A stretch of 64,000 nt of DNA, taken from NCBI RefSeq assembly GCF_000376385.1, contig NZ_AQWN01000004.1, positions 1-64,000 on the forward strand, read 5' to 3'. Shown one piece after another: positions 45,242 to 54,149 of the stretch. The notes below the pieces were generated by a model that ran no database searches, had not been told where the DNA came from, and saw only the letters and a list, made by a program, of their open reading frames with translations. The position numbers were made by a program, and so were the translations under genes. Source of the stretch: Desulfurispora thermophila DSM 16022. GTDB taxonomy: Bacteria > Bacillota > Desulfotomaculia > Desulfotomaculales > Desulfurisporaceae. Numbering within the stretch: position 1 is the first letter of the stretch; each line of letters opens with the position of its first letter.

Positions 45242-48200
45242 GTGCTGCAGGCGGAGGGTGAAAAGGGTCGGTTTGCAAATGCTGGGAGGAAACTGTGTCG
45301 ATTATGGCAGGTTTTGCCAGCATTCCTGGTCCTTCTGAGCCTATTGAGTATGGTATGGCCGGGCCGGGCGCTGGCGGCTGCCCAGTCCAGCGATCAGGAA
45401 TTGAAAAGCAAGGCGGTGGAGTTTATCCACAGCCGCTTTGTGGCCGGGGAGGAAATTGACGGTTACACAATCCACGTTTTGCACCTGGCCGGGGAGGGTC
45501 TGAGCAGCAGCAAATGGACGGCGGCACCCCGCCGCACGGCAGGCGATGCCAGTTTGCAAAATCGCCTGGTGGTGCTGTCCGCCCTTTTAGGTGACGCTGT
45601 TTCACCTGTCAGCTATATAATTGGCACCCAAAACCCGGACGGCAGCTTTGGTCCCTATGCCAATATTTACGGCACCAGGGCGGCCCTGCAGGCGCTGGCG
45701 GAAGCCAAAAAGAAAGGCTGGCTGCCGGAAGGAGGAACAGAGGCACTGGATGGGGCCATAGCCCGGGCGGTGGGCTACCTGCACAGTGAGTATCAGAAAA
45801 ACAGCGGCCAGTACGCTGCCGCCGGGCAGTTTGACTACCGCTGTGTGCAGGCGCTGGTGGCTGCCGGGGAGAATCTGGCCGCCGAGGAATGGAAAGTGGG
45901 AGAAAACACATTATACCAGCAGGTGCTGACTGTGGCCCAGGCTGCCTATAGCAATGCCAGTGCGGTTTCGGCCGGCGAACTGGCCAAAAACCTGCTGGCA
46001 CTGGCGGCGGTGGCACCGGGTAACCAACTGGTCAACCAGCTGGCCGGCGCCATTTTGGCCAAACAGCAGACGGTAAACGGGCAGGTCTATTTTGGCGACA
46101 GCATTTATGAAGATGTGCTGGTGCTGACCGCACTGGGTCAGGCCGGCAAACTGGCAATTGACCAGAACGCCGCTCTGGCCTACCTGCGGAGCTTTAAGTA
46201 CGCCCACAGCAATGCCTGGGGGCAGCCGGCCGGCGCGGCCTGGGGCAGCTTTGAGCCGGAGGAGGCCGATTTGACCGGCCAGGTGTTGGCCGCTTTGAGC
46301 TTTTTCAGCGCCGCCGGCACGGCGGGCAGTGCAGTGGCCCAGGACATAGAGGAAGGTTTTACCTATCTGAAAGACATCCAGGATCGTGATACCGGGGCCA
46401 TCCGGGTGCAGTACGACAGCACTTTTGCCAGTGCTGAAGTGCTGCTGGCCGCGCTTTGGAACGGGCGGGCGCCCGGCGAGTTGACGGTGAAATCACGCAG
46501 CAAGACCGTGGCCGGGTGTCTGCTGGCTTTAAACGACTGGCCGGAGCAGAGCGATTTAAAGGACCGTCTGGCGACGCTTTTAGCCGGACGGCAGATCAAA
46601 GAGGGAACTGGCGCCGGTTCCTTTGAGAACAGTGTTTACAGTGATTTTTGGGCCCTGCTGGCCCTGGGCGAAGCCCAAAAGCTGGCACTGATTGATACGA
46701 ACACCGCCCGCAGTTACGTTTTAAGCAAGCAGGCGGCGGACGGTTCCTGGGGGGAAACCTTCGATCAGTACTATCCCGACTTTCTTTCCACCGCCCAGGC
46801 CCTGCGCACCCTGAGCTACCTGCCCGAATTCCAGGGGACGGTTGTTCAGCAGGCGGTGCAAAAGGGGCTGGCTTACTTAAAAGGGCTGCAGCAGGCCGAT
46901 GGCGGTGTGTATGCCACGCCTTTTGACGACCCGGCGGTGGACAACGCCGAATTGCTGCTCACTTTGAAACGCCTGGGGCAAAAAGCAAGCGGTTGGAAAA
47001 ACAGCGCCGGGCTGACCCCGCTGGACTACCTGAGGAAAAACAGCTACAACGGCGACGGAACATTTGGCGCCTCCCGCAACACCATGGATGCCACCTGGGT
47101 GCTGGCCGCCCTGCTGGCCTGGCCGGATAGCGCGAGCAGTGGCGGAAACAGCGGCGGCAGTGGGGGGAGCAGTGTGCCCGCCAGCCGCGCTGTGCAGGTA
47201 TACATTGCTGTGCAGGGCCGGGACGGAGAACTGCTTTTCAGTCCCGGTCTGGTGGAGGTGGAACCGGCAGGACGCTGGGGTTTGACCGCCCTGGGGGCGC
47301 TGGAGGCCACCGGTCTGGAATATGTCCACCGCGACGGCTTTGTCACCTCCATTGCCGGGCAGGCCAACAGCGGCATGCAGGGCTGGATGTACAGTGTGAA
47401 CGGTGATGTGCCGGCGGTTTTGGCCAGCGAGAAAAGTGTGCAGGCCAGGGATAAGGTGATCTGGTGGTACAGTAAGGATATAAACGCTCCCGTGCCCACC
47501 TGGAGTAACTTGCAGAAAAAAGCTGGTACGGGGGGCGGCGGTGTTTCCGGCAGCCAGGTTAGTGCTACTGCCGGGCAGGGTGAACTGAAACTGCCGGCCG
47601 GGGAAAAGGCCTGTCAGGAACTGGGCAGTCTTGCTGGCAGCGCCACAGCTCTGGACCAGTCCGGCAAGACCACTCGCCTGATTGCCGCAGCGGTAAAGCC
47701 GGCCTACCGGGATTTGCGCAAATGGCAAAAAGAGCTGGCCGGCAATCAAGTGGCGCTGGAAAAAGAACTGAAAAAAGGAGAAAGCGCCCTGCTGCAGGAT
47801 AAAACCGGTGAGGCCGCCCTGCTGGTGCCGGAAGGTGCGCTGGCTGCAGCTGGCCGGGTGACCCTGCGCGAGGTGAGCGGTGGGTTGCCTGCTGCAGCGC
47901 GCAACGCCCTGCCGGCCGGCTGGCGCGCGTTATCGGCCTGCTATAACCTGGAACTGCCGGCGGTGACGGCCGGACAATCTCTGCAGTTGATGCTGAAAAC
48001 GGCCTGGCCGGCTTATATAAAAGGAGAGAATTTGTTGCTGGGCCTGTGGACGACCGGGCAAAAATGGCTGGCCCTGCCCGCCGTGCTGGATGAAGCCGGG
48101 CGCCAGGTGCTGGCCCGGGTGGAACAGAGCGGCCAGCTGGTGCTTTTATACCGGAATAAAAGTATTTCCTTCCATGATTTACAGGGTGAGCAATGGAACT

Positions 48201-48715
48201 GGGCCCGCCCGGCCGTGGAGGAGCTGGCCGCCCTGGAAGTGGTGAACGGGGTGGGCCAGGACAGCTTTGCTCCGCAGCGCCAGCTCAGCCGGGCCGAACT
48301 GGCAGCCCTGCTGGCGCGCGCTCTGGGGCTGCCCGCTGCTGAGGCAGGCAATGGTGCGCCCTTCAGTGATGTGCGGGCGAGCGACTGGTTCGCGCCGGCT
48401 GTGGCGGCGGTACGGCAGGCCGGACTGATGCAAGGCGATGCCGGCGGCACTTTTGGTCCGCAGCGCCCGGTCAGCCGGCAGGAGTTGATGGTGGTGCTGG
48501 CCCGGGCCTGGGAACTGGAGCCGGGGGATAATCCCCTCTCCTTCGGGGACGCAGCCAGGGTGGCGGACTGGGCCCGGGAGGGTGTGCAGGCGGCAGTGCG
48601 GGCCGGCTTGGTGCGGGGTGATGAGCGGGGGCGGCTGAACCCCACCGCTCCCTTGAACCGGGCCGAGTGTGCCGTGCTGCTGCAGCGGGCCCTGGAGCTG
48701 GACAGAGCGCAATAG
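45242..48715 (+). CDS. S-layer-anchored transcobalamin-like protein (toroid + DUF4430 + SLH)
   Basis: 1157 residues. Signal peptide with cleavage near ALA-AAQ (about residue 46). Residues about 50-630 are repeats of a terpene-cyclase/prenyltransferase-like alpha-alpha toroid (NPDGSFGPYANIYGTRAAL, then DGSWGETFDQYYPDF). A Gly/Ser linker leads to a DUF4430 domain (about 652-748: GWMYSVNGDVP, VIWWYSKD), the fold of the transcobalamin C-terminal domain. A region of unknown fold (about 755-975) and three SLH repeats (from 977, 1041 and 1101) follow. Toroid plus DUF4430 is the layout of animal transcobalamin and intrinsic factor, so corrinoid binding at the cell surface is likely. GTG start with GGGGG 8 bases upstream. 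First gene after the riboswitch. Confidence 0.85.
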   Translation: MLQAEGEKGRFANAGRKLCRLWQVLPAFLVLLSLLSMVWPGRALAAAQSSDQELKSKAVEFIHSRFVAGEEIDGYTIHVLHLAGEGLSSSKWTAAPRRTAGDASLQNRLVVLSALLGDAVSPVSYIIGTQNPDGSFGPYANIYGTRAALQALAEAKKKGWLPEGGTEALDGAIARAVGYLHSEYQKNSGQYAAAGQFDYRCVQALVAAGENLAAEEWKVGENTLYQQVLTVAQAAYSNASAVSAGELAKNLLALAAVAPGNQLVNQLAGAILAKQQTVNGQVYFGDSIYEDVLVLTALGQAGKLAIDQNAALAYLRSFKYAHSNAWGQPAGAAWGSFEPEEADLTGQVLAALSFFSAAGTAGSAVAQDIEEGFTYLKDIQDRDTGAIRVQYDSTFASAEVLLAALWNGRAPGELTVKSRSKTVAGCLLALNDWPEQSDLKDRLATLLAGRQIKEGTGAGSFENSVYSDFWALLALGEAQKLALIDTNTARSYVLSKQAADGSWGETFDQYYPDFLSTAQALRTLSYLPEFQGTVVQQAVQKGLAYLKGLQQADGGVYATPFDDPAVDNAELLLTLKRLGQKASGWKNSAGLTPLDYLRKNSYNGDGTFGASRNTMDATWVLAALLAWPDSASSGGNSGGSGGSSVPASRAVQVYIAVQGRDGELLFSPGLVEVEPAGRWGLTALGALEATGLEYVHRDGFVTSIAGQANSGMQGWMYSVNGDVPAVLASEKSVQARDKVIWWYSKDINAPVPTWSNLQKKAGTGGGGVSGSQVSATAGQGELKLPAGEKACQELGSLAGSATALDQSGKTTRLIAAAVKPAYRDLRKWQKELAGNQVALEKELKKGESALLQDKTGEAALLVPEGALAAAGRVTLREVSGGLPAAARNALPAGWRALSACYNLELPAVTAGQSLQLMLKTAWPAYIKGENLLLGLWTTGQKWLALPAVLDEAGRQVLARVEQSGQLVLLYRNKSISFHDLQGEQWNWARPAVEELAALEVVNGVGQDSFAPQRQLSRAELAALLARALGLPAAEAGNGAPFSDVRASDWFAPAVAAVRQAGLMQGDAGGTFGPQRPVSRQELMVVLARAWELEPGDNPLSFGDAARVADWAREGVQAAVRAGLVRGDERGRLNPTAPLNRAECAVLLQRALELDRAQ

Positions 48716-48824
48716 ACCGGGAGAATTGGCCGAGGAACGGACGGTAATGTTGAACAAGAATATCTGTCTGCCGGCCTGAAAGTGGTACAAAATCGCTCAG
48801 GGGCTGGCTGTAGGGGTGCGTTTA

Positions 48825-49634
48825 ATGAGTTTGTGGCGCAAAGCACTGACCTATCTGCTGCCCCTGTTTCTGCTGCTGGCTGCCCTGCTGGGGCCTCTTC
48901 TGTACAACCAGTGGAGCGGTGTGGAGCAAACAGCGGGACAGGGGGTAGCGCAACAGCAACAACAGGAGGCAGGCGGCCAGGGTGGCCGGGTATCTGCCGG
49001 GTCTGGACTACCGGCTTATACAGACTCTGATGTCGGCCAATCTCCGGCTGGCAGCTGTGCCCCGGTGCCGGCCACTCCGGCCAGCGCTTCTGGCCGTACG
49101 CCGACCGGCGGTGTGTCTCAGGCCGCTCCCCAAAAAAAGGCAGCTGCATCTTTCGAGGTTAATAATACAGCAGGATCTGTGCCCGGCAGCAGGGTGGGTG
49201 CAGCAGTGGGCGGCAGCGCTCAGAACACAGGGGCGGACAAGTCTCCACCGGCACCTGCTGCCGCTGCCGGCAGCGAGGTAGGGCAAGATGGAGGAACAGC
49301 CGGTACGGTGGGCCTGGCGGTGGTGGGCCGCCGGGGCGAGCTGATTTACGGTCCGGCACTTTTGCCCTTGCCGCCCGGGCGGCAGCCCAGCGCTCTGGAA
49401 TTGCTGGATCTGGCCGGCCTGCCCTACCAGCTATCGCCCCGCTTTCCCGGTTTTGTGACCGCCATTGCCGGGCAGGAAAACAAAGGCCAGTCGGGCTGGA
49501 TGTACAAGGTGAACCAGGAGATACCCGCCTGCACGGCCGATCGCAAAGTGCTGCAGCCCGGAGACAGGGTAATCTGGTGGTACAGTAACAAAATGGGCGA
49601 CCCCGTGCCCCGCTGGGAGGATTTGAAAAAATAG
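48825..49634 (+). CDS. Membrane-anchored DUF4430 (transcobalamin C-terminal-like) protein
   Basis: 269 residues from the ATG at 48825. N-terminal signal/anchor segment (LTYLLPLFLLLAALLGPLL), then about 130 residues of low-complexity Ala, Gly, Ser, Pro and Gln sequence, a spacer that would cross the wall, and one DUF4430 domain (about 163-269: ELIYGPALLPLPPG, GWMYKVNQEIPA, VIWWYSNK). It probably hands corrinoid from the surface protein to the ECF transporter. This is inferred from domain and operon. It lacks the toroid domain. AGGGG lies 8 bases before the start. Confidence 0.8.
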   Translation: MSLWRKALTYLLPLFLLLAALLGPLLYNQWSGVEQTAGQGVAQQQQQEAGGQGGRVSAGSGLPAYTDSDVGQSPAGSCAPVPATPASASGRTPTGGVSQAAPQKKAAASFEVNNTAGSVPGSRVGAAVGGSAQNTGADKSPPAPAAAAGSEVGQDGGTAGTVGLAVVGRRGELIYGPALLPLPPGRQPSALELLDLAGLPYQLSPRFPGFVTAIAGQENKGQSGWMYKVNQEIPACTADRKVLQPGDRVIWWYSNKMGDPVPRWEDLKK

Positions 49635-49676
49635 AAGATGTGGCAAAAGCTTTTTTATCAGGACAGAGGGGTGTTT

Positions 49677-50558
49677 ATGCAGAGCTGGCACCCGCTGGCG
49701 GCGCTGGTCTACCTGGGGGCGCTGCTGGTGCTGAGCCTGGTCCTGGATCATCCTTTCTATCTGCTGGCTGCCCTGGGCCTGGCGGCAGGTGGCGTTGTGG
49801 CGGCGGGCGCACTACAGGCCGGAGAGCTTTTCCTGCGCCCCGGTCTGTACATGGCAGCCCTGGCCGCTTTGCTCAATCCGCTGCTCATTCGCTCGGGCCA
49901 GACCGTGCTTTTTTACCTGCCCCTGCCGGGGCGACCGCCCTTCACCATGGAAGCGCTCTGTTACGGCGCGGCCAGCGGGGTGCGCCTGCTGGCCGTGCTG
50001 GGCATTTTCTGCTTGTTCAACCAGATCATTCATCCCGACCGCCTGCTGGGCCTGCTGGCCCGGCCGGCCCGGCGCTTTTCTCTTTTGCTGGCGCTGAGCA
50101 CCCGCCTGGTGCCCCGCATGGCTCTGGCCCTGCACAATATTGTGGAAGTGCAGACCCTGCGCGGGGTGGATTTCCGCCGGGGGAGCCTGAAGGAGCGGGC
50201 GGGTAAATATCTGACGGTTTTCAATATTTTGCTGCTCACGGCCCTGGAGAACGCTTTTCAGACCGCGGAAGCCATGCAGGCGCGCGCCCTGGGCAGCGGC
50301 CCGGCCAGCCGTTACAGCCGGGAGAAATGGCGGCGGCGGGACACTCTGGTGACCGGCAGCAGCCTGCTGGCCCTGGGGCTGACGGCCTGGGCGGCCATAA
50401 GCGGCGCGGTTGCCTTTCACTACTACCCGCGCCTTTCCCGCCCGCTGGCCGGGAAGGAAAGCGGGGCCGTCCTGCTGGCCCTGCTCCTGCTGCTGGGCTG
50501 GCCGGCTCTGGCGGGATGGGGGGAAAAACATTGGCGTTACTGGAAGTCAAAGACCTGA
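49677..50558 (+). CDS. ecfT: ECF transporter transmembrane subunit T
   Basis: 293 residues, about six membrane segments. CbiQ/EcfT family: PLAALVYLGALLVLSLVL early, GIFCLFNQIIHPDRLLGLL, and the two coupling motifs with the A-R-G pattern, LRGVDFRRGSLKERAG and AMQARALGSGP. The T subunit couples the ATPases to the substrate-binding S subunit. AGAGGGG stands before the ATG at 49677, and the earlier ATG at 49638 has no ribosome binding site. Its end overlaps the ATPase gene by 28 bases. Confidence 0.88.
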   Translation: MQSWHPLAALVYLGALLVLSLVLDHPFYLLAALGLAAGGVVAAGALQAGELFLRPGLYMAALAALLNPLLIRSGQTVLFYLPLPGRPPFTMEALCYGAASGVRLLAVLGIFCLFNQIIHPDRLLGLLARPARRFSLLLALSTRLVPRMALALHNIVEVQTLRGVDFRRGSLKERAGKYLTVFNILLLTALENAFQTAEAMQARALGSGPASRYSREKWRRRDTLVTGSSLLALGLTAWAAISGAVAFHYYPRLSRPLAGKESGAVLLALLLLLGWPALAGWGEKHWRYWKSKT

Positions 50559-52207
50559 CATATTACTACCCGGCTGCGGAGCGCCCGGCCCTGCAGGGAA
50601 TAAATTTAAGTATCCAGCCGGGTGAATTTGTGCTTTTGCTGGGGGGTTCGGGCAGCGGCAAGTCCACCCTGGCCCGGGCCCTGGCCGGTCTGGTGCCCGA
50701 GTTTTACGGCGGGCGGATGGGGGGCGAGGTGTTTTTCCAGGGCTGCCCCTTAAGCCGGATGGATCAAAGGCAGCTGGCCCGCCGGGTGGGCATTGTTTTT
50801 CAGGAGCCGGAAAACCAGCTGGTCATGCTCAGCGCCGAGGCCGAGCTGGCTTTCGGGCTGGAAAACCTGGGGCTTAAGTCGGGCGAGATGCGCCAGCGGG
50901 TGGCCGAAGTGCTGGGTTTTCTGGGCCTGCAGGATGCGGCCCGGCGCTTTTCCGCCACCCTGTCGGGCGGTGAAAAGCAAAAGCTGGCCATTGGTGCCGT
51001 GCTGGCCATGCAACCCCGGGTGCTGATACTGGATGAGCCCACTTCCCAGCTGGATCCGCCGGCGGCGGAGGAGATTCTGCAACTGCTCAGGCGCCTGCAC
51101 GAGGATTTTGCTTTGACCATTGTGCTGGTGGAACAGCGCCTGGAGCGTTGTTATCACCTGGCCGACCGGGTGGTGCTGCTGGAAGAAGGGCGCCTGGTCT
51201 ACCAGGGGCCACCGGCCGCCGCAGCCGCCTGGCAGGCGCGGCAGGGCTGGCCATTTGTGCCTTCCCTGGCCGCGTTGTTTGCCCGCGCCGGGGTGGCAGA
51301 GCCGCCCTTAACCGTGGGGCAGGCCCGGCGCCTGCTGGGGCAAATGGGCGAGGAACAGCGGCAGGCCGTGTGGCGGGCGGCGGCGGAGGCCGGGTTTTTT
51401 TCTTACCGGCGGCACAAAACTGCCCGGCAGCCATCCCTTTTAGAGGCGCGGGGGGTGTGGTTCGCCTATCCGGAAAAGGGCGATGTGCTGCGCGGGGTGG
51501 ACCTGCAGCTGGCGCCCGGCAATATTCTGGCCCTGCTCGGCCCCAACGGAGCGGGTAAGACCACTCTTTTAAAGGTGCTCACCGGCCTGCTCCAACCGGC
51601 CGCCGGCCGGGTGCTGGTGCAGGGGAAGGATTTGGCCGCCATTCCCCGCAGCTCGGTCGGTCGCCTGGTGGGCTATCTTTCCCAGCAGCCAGGCGACTAC
51701 CTTTACCACAACACACTGGAGGAAGAGATCCAGTTTACCCGGCGCAACCTGGGGCTGGAGATCAGCGAGCAGCACACGCGGCAGTTACTGGCCGCACTGA
51801 AACTGGAGGAGTACAGGCAGTGCCACCCCCGGGATTTAAGCAGCGGCCAGCGCCAGCGGGCCGCCCTGGCTGCCGTGCTGGCCGCCGACCCGCCCCTGCT
51901 GCTGCTGGACGAACCTACCCGCGGTCTGGATGCCCGCTTGAAAAAGGGGCTGGGTGAATTGCTGAAAAGGCTGGCCGGTGAGGGGCGGGGCATTATACTG
52001 GTCACCCATGATGTGGAGTTTGCCGCTAGTTACGCTCAGCAGGTGGCTCTGCTGTTTGCCGGTGAAATTGTGGCGCAGGGGGAGGCGGCGCCGGTGCTGG
52101 GTCGTTCGTTGTTTTATGCTCCCCAGGTCAGCCGTCTTTGGCGCTTTGAGCGGGAGAATGAAGGCACGCCCGAACGGGAAGCAATTACTACAGATCGATG
52201 CTTTTAG
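50531..52207 (+). CDS. ecfA: ECF transporter ATPase, fused A-A' subunits
   Basis: 558 residues from the TTG at 50531 (GGGATGGGGGG upstream). Two complete ABC domains in one chain: LLGGSGSGKSTLARALAG, LSGGEKQKLAIGAVLA, VLILDEPTSQLDP in the first (1-230), and LLGPNGAGKTTLLK, LSSGQRQRAALAAVLA, LLLLDEPTRGLDA in the second (about 300-545). ECF transporters normally have two separate ATPases, EcfA and EcfA', and fusions are known. It energises uptake through EcfT and the S subunit encoded on either side. Confidence 0.92.
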   Translation: MALLEVKDLTYYYPAAERPALQGINLSIQPGEFVLLLGGSGSGKSTLARALAGLVPEFYGGRMGGEVFFQGCPLSRMDQRQLARRVGIVFQEPENQLVMLSAEAELAFGLENLGLKSGEMRQRVAEVLGFLGLQDAARRFSATLSGGEKQKLAIGAVLAMQPRVLILDEPTSQLDPPAAEEILQLLRRLHEDFALTIVLVEQRLERCYHLADRVVLLEEGRLVYQGPPAAAAAWQARQGWPFVPSLAALFARAGVAEPPLTVGQARRLLGQMGEEQRQAVWRAAAEAGFFSYRRHKTARQPSLLEARGVWFAYPEKGDVLRGVDLQLAPGNILALLGPNGAGKTTLLKVLTGLLQPAAGRVLVQGKDLAAIPRSSVGRLVGYLSQQPGDYLYHNTLEEEIQFTRRNLGLEISEQHTRQLLAALKLEEYRQCHPRDLSSGQRQRAALAAVLAADPPLLLLDEPTRGLDARLKKGLGELLKRLAGEGRGIILVTHDVEFAASYAQQVALLFAGEIVAQGEAAPVLGRSLFYAPQVSRLWRFERENEGTPEREAITTDRCF

Positions 52208-52251
52208 CTTGTGAATGGCCTGGGGAGGGTGCTCTCAGGAGGTGGCCGCAG

Positions 52252-53007
52252 GTGAATTGGTTGGCCTTGGGAATAAAATTGGCTCGCTGGCGGGGCTTGC
52301 TCTGCTGCGGCGCCGTGCTGGCGCTCATCGCCTGCAGCATGGTGCCCGGTGCGCCCCTGGCCGGCCAGCCCTGGGAGTGGCTGCTGGCCGAGGTGATGGC
52401 ACTGCTCATTCTCTATGCTATCTGGGATCTGGAGGGCAGCCGCCTTTCCGCCCGTGAGCTGGCCGTGCCCGCCGTGCTGGGCGCCGTGGCCGCGGCCGGG
52501 CGGGTGGCGCTGGCGGCCGTGCCCGGCGTGCAGCCGGTGACCTTTCTGGTTATCGCCAGCGGCTATGTGCTGGGGGCGCGGGCGGGCTGGCTGGTGGGTG
52601 GCTGTGCCGTGCTGGCCTCCAACTTTTTTCTGGGACACGGCCCCTGGACACCCTACCAGATGGTGAGCTGGGGCCTGGCCGGAGCCAGCGCCGCGCTGCT
52701 GGCCCGCCTGCGGCCCGCGGTAAGCCCGTGGCTGCTGGCCGGTTTTTGCTTTATCTGGGGCTATTTGTACGGCTGGATCATGAACCTGTGGTTCTGGCTC
52801 AACTTTGTGGCCGTGCACAACTGGCCGTCCTTTCTGGGCGCTTACGCCGCCAGCTTCTGGCTGGATACTCTGCACGCCCTGGGCAACGCCTTTTTCTGCC
52901 TCACCTGCGGGCGGGCTACTCTGGGCATTTTGCAGCGGGCCCGCCGCCGGCTGACTGTGCAGCGGTTGGAGGAGGTGGGGCAGCACTCTCCGCCGCAGCG
53001 CCAGTGA
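52252..53007 (+). CDS. ECF transporter substrate-binding S component (probable corrinoid)
   Basis: 251 residues from the GTG at 52252, since AGGAGG is 8 bases before. Six or so membrane segments with ECF-type S features (an Ala-rich loop GRVALAAVPGVQPVTFLVI, then GYVLGARAGWLVGGCAV and LGHGPWTPYQMVSWGLAG). S components of this group are found in vitamin and corrinoid ECF systems. The riboswitch, the DUF4430 proteins and CbiZ make cobalamin or its precursor the likely substrate. The direct evidence is context only. It completes the T-A-S transporter set. Confidence 0.8.
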   Translation: MNWLALGIKLARWRGLLCCGAVLALIACSMVPGAPLAGQPWEWLLAEVMALLILYAIWDLEGSRLSARELAVPAVLGAVAAAGRVALAAVPGVQPVTFLVIASGYVLGARAGWLVGGCAVLASNFFLGHGPWTPYQMVSWGLAGASAALLARLRPAVSPWLLAGFCFIWGYLYGWIMNLWFWLNFVAVHNWPSFLGAYAASFWLDTLHALGNAFFCLTCGRATLGILQRARRRLTVQRLEEVGQHSPPQRQ

Positions 53008-53033
53008 AGGCCCGGCCCGCAAGGAAAATGTTG

Positions 53034-53930
53034 ATGTCGGGCAATAACAATGTGCTCAAAAGGTGCCCCCACATGTTTACAAAGGTGGGAAATGCCGTGT
53101 TTGTCGAATACCCCTGCTGGATGCCGGTGCACTGTCTTTCCGATATCTACTGCTTTATTTTCCAGGGTCACACCTTTTTGATCGCCGCCGTGCGGCCGCT
53201 CAAGGTGTTGAGTTCGGCCGTGCTGGGCGGGGAAAAGCAAACCGTCCGTTATATTTTTAACCATACGGTGGACAGGGATTACGCTTCGCCCCATCCGGAA
53301 CGCGATCTGGCCGCCCTGGCCGGCCGCATGGGGCTGGGCGAGCAGGCTGTGGGGTTGATGACCGCGGTGGATGTGCGGCACACGGTGAGCCAGGTGGAGC
53401 AGCACGGTGAACTGGTGGTGGCTGTTTTCGCCACGGCCGGCGTGGCCAACCTGTGCTCGGCCGGTGTGGCCGCACCCTGGCCGCCCGGGGAGCGGGGAGG
53501 ATGCGCTGCGCCTGCCCACGCCGGGCGGGGTGATTGTGGTGTACAAGCCCCTCCGGTACAGACGGGCTTCTCTGGAGCAGACCGGGAGGAGGGCGGGGCA
53601 AGCGGTCGGTTCGGGCAACAATATCGGCCAGGTACTATAAACATCATTGTACTGGTGGACGGCCATCTTAGCCGCTCTGCCATGGTCAATGCAGTGATCA
53701 CGGCCACCGAAGCCAAGGCGCTGGCCGTGCAGCAGGCCGGATTATGCCTGCCCGATGGTCGTCCGGCCACCGGCACCACCACCGACGCGCTGGTCATCGC
53801 CTGCACCGGCCGGGGGCCGCTTTTGCCTTATGCCGGTGCGGCCACTGTCCTGGGCAGTATGATCGGTGGGGCGGTTTACCGGGCGGTGGAGCAGGGCATT
53901 GACCGCTACCGGGCAGCCAAGGGTGGCTGA
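53034..53930 (+). CDS. cbiZ: Adenosylcobinamide amidohydrolase CbiZ
   Basis: 298 residues. CbiZ family signature: GLMTAVDVRHTVSQVEQ, VFATAGVANLCSAG, then INIIVLVDGHLSRSAMVN, ITATEAKALAVQQAG, and GTTTDALVIACTGRGP near the end. CbiZ removes the aminopropanol arm of adenosylcobinamide or of pseudocobalamin so that salvaged corrinoids can be rebuilt. Start ATG 53034 (AAGGA, 8 bases), not 53028. Between the TAGV and INII motifs is an insert of about 45 residues of odd composition (Gly, Arg, Ala-rich). Two compensating frameshifts cannot be excluded. Last gene of the operon, followed by a terminator. Confidence 0.85.
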   Translation: MSGNNNVLKRCPHMFTKVGNAVFVEYPCWMPVHCLSDIYCFIFQGHTFLIAAVRPLKVLSSAVLGGEKQTVRYIFNHTVDRDYASPHPERDLAALAGRMGLGEQAVGLMTAVDVRHTVSQVEQHGELVVAVFATAGVANLCSAGVAAPWPPGERGGCAAPAHAGRGDCGVQAPPVQTGFSGADREEGGASGRFGQQYRPGTINIIVLVDGHLSRSAMVNAVITATEAKALAVQQAGLCLPDGRPATGTTTDALVIACTGRGPLLPYAGAATVLGSMIGGAVYRAVEQGIDRYRAAKGG

Positions 53931-54008
53931 GTAAAAAGTAATAGCTGTTCGGTACATTCATTTCCGCCCTGAAGCCCCGGGAAAAAAAGGAGGAAAATAA
54001 CCCACTGT

Positions 54009-54035
54009 CCGCCGAGATGTTCGGCGGGCTTTTTC
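54009..54035 (+). terminator. Terminator of the cobalamin operon
   Basis: CCGCCGA-GATGT-TCGGCGG followed by GCTTTTTC. Confidence 0.75.
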
Positions 54036-54149
54036 ATTTGGCATGCCAGCACAAATATTCAGAATTGAAGGAATTGGGATGTGGAAAGCGAAATCTTTTA
54101 CAGGGCAGTATGCTGGATATATTTCGTCAGAAATGGGGGCCTGATCAAA

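Noticed and set aside
53407-53640. Separate small gene inside cbiZ
   Set aside because: Open in the plus-one frame and fairly protein-like, but without a start signal; treated as a possible frameshift question in CbiZ instead.
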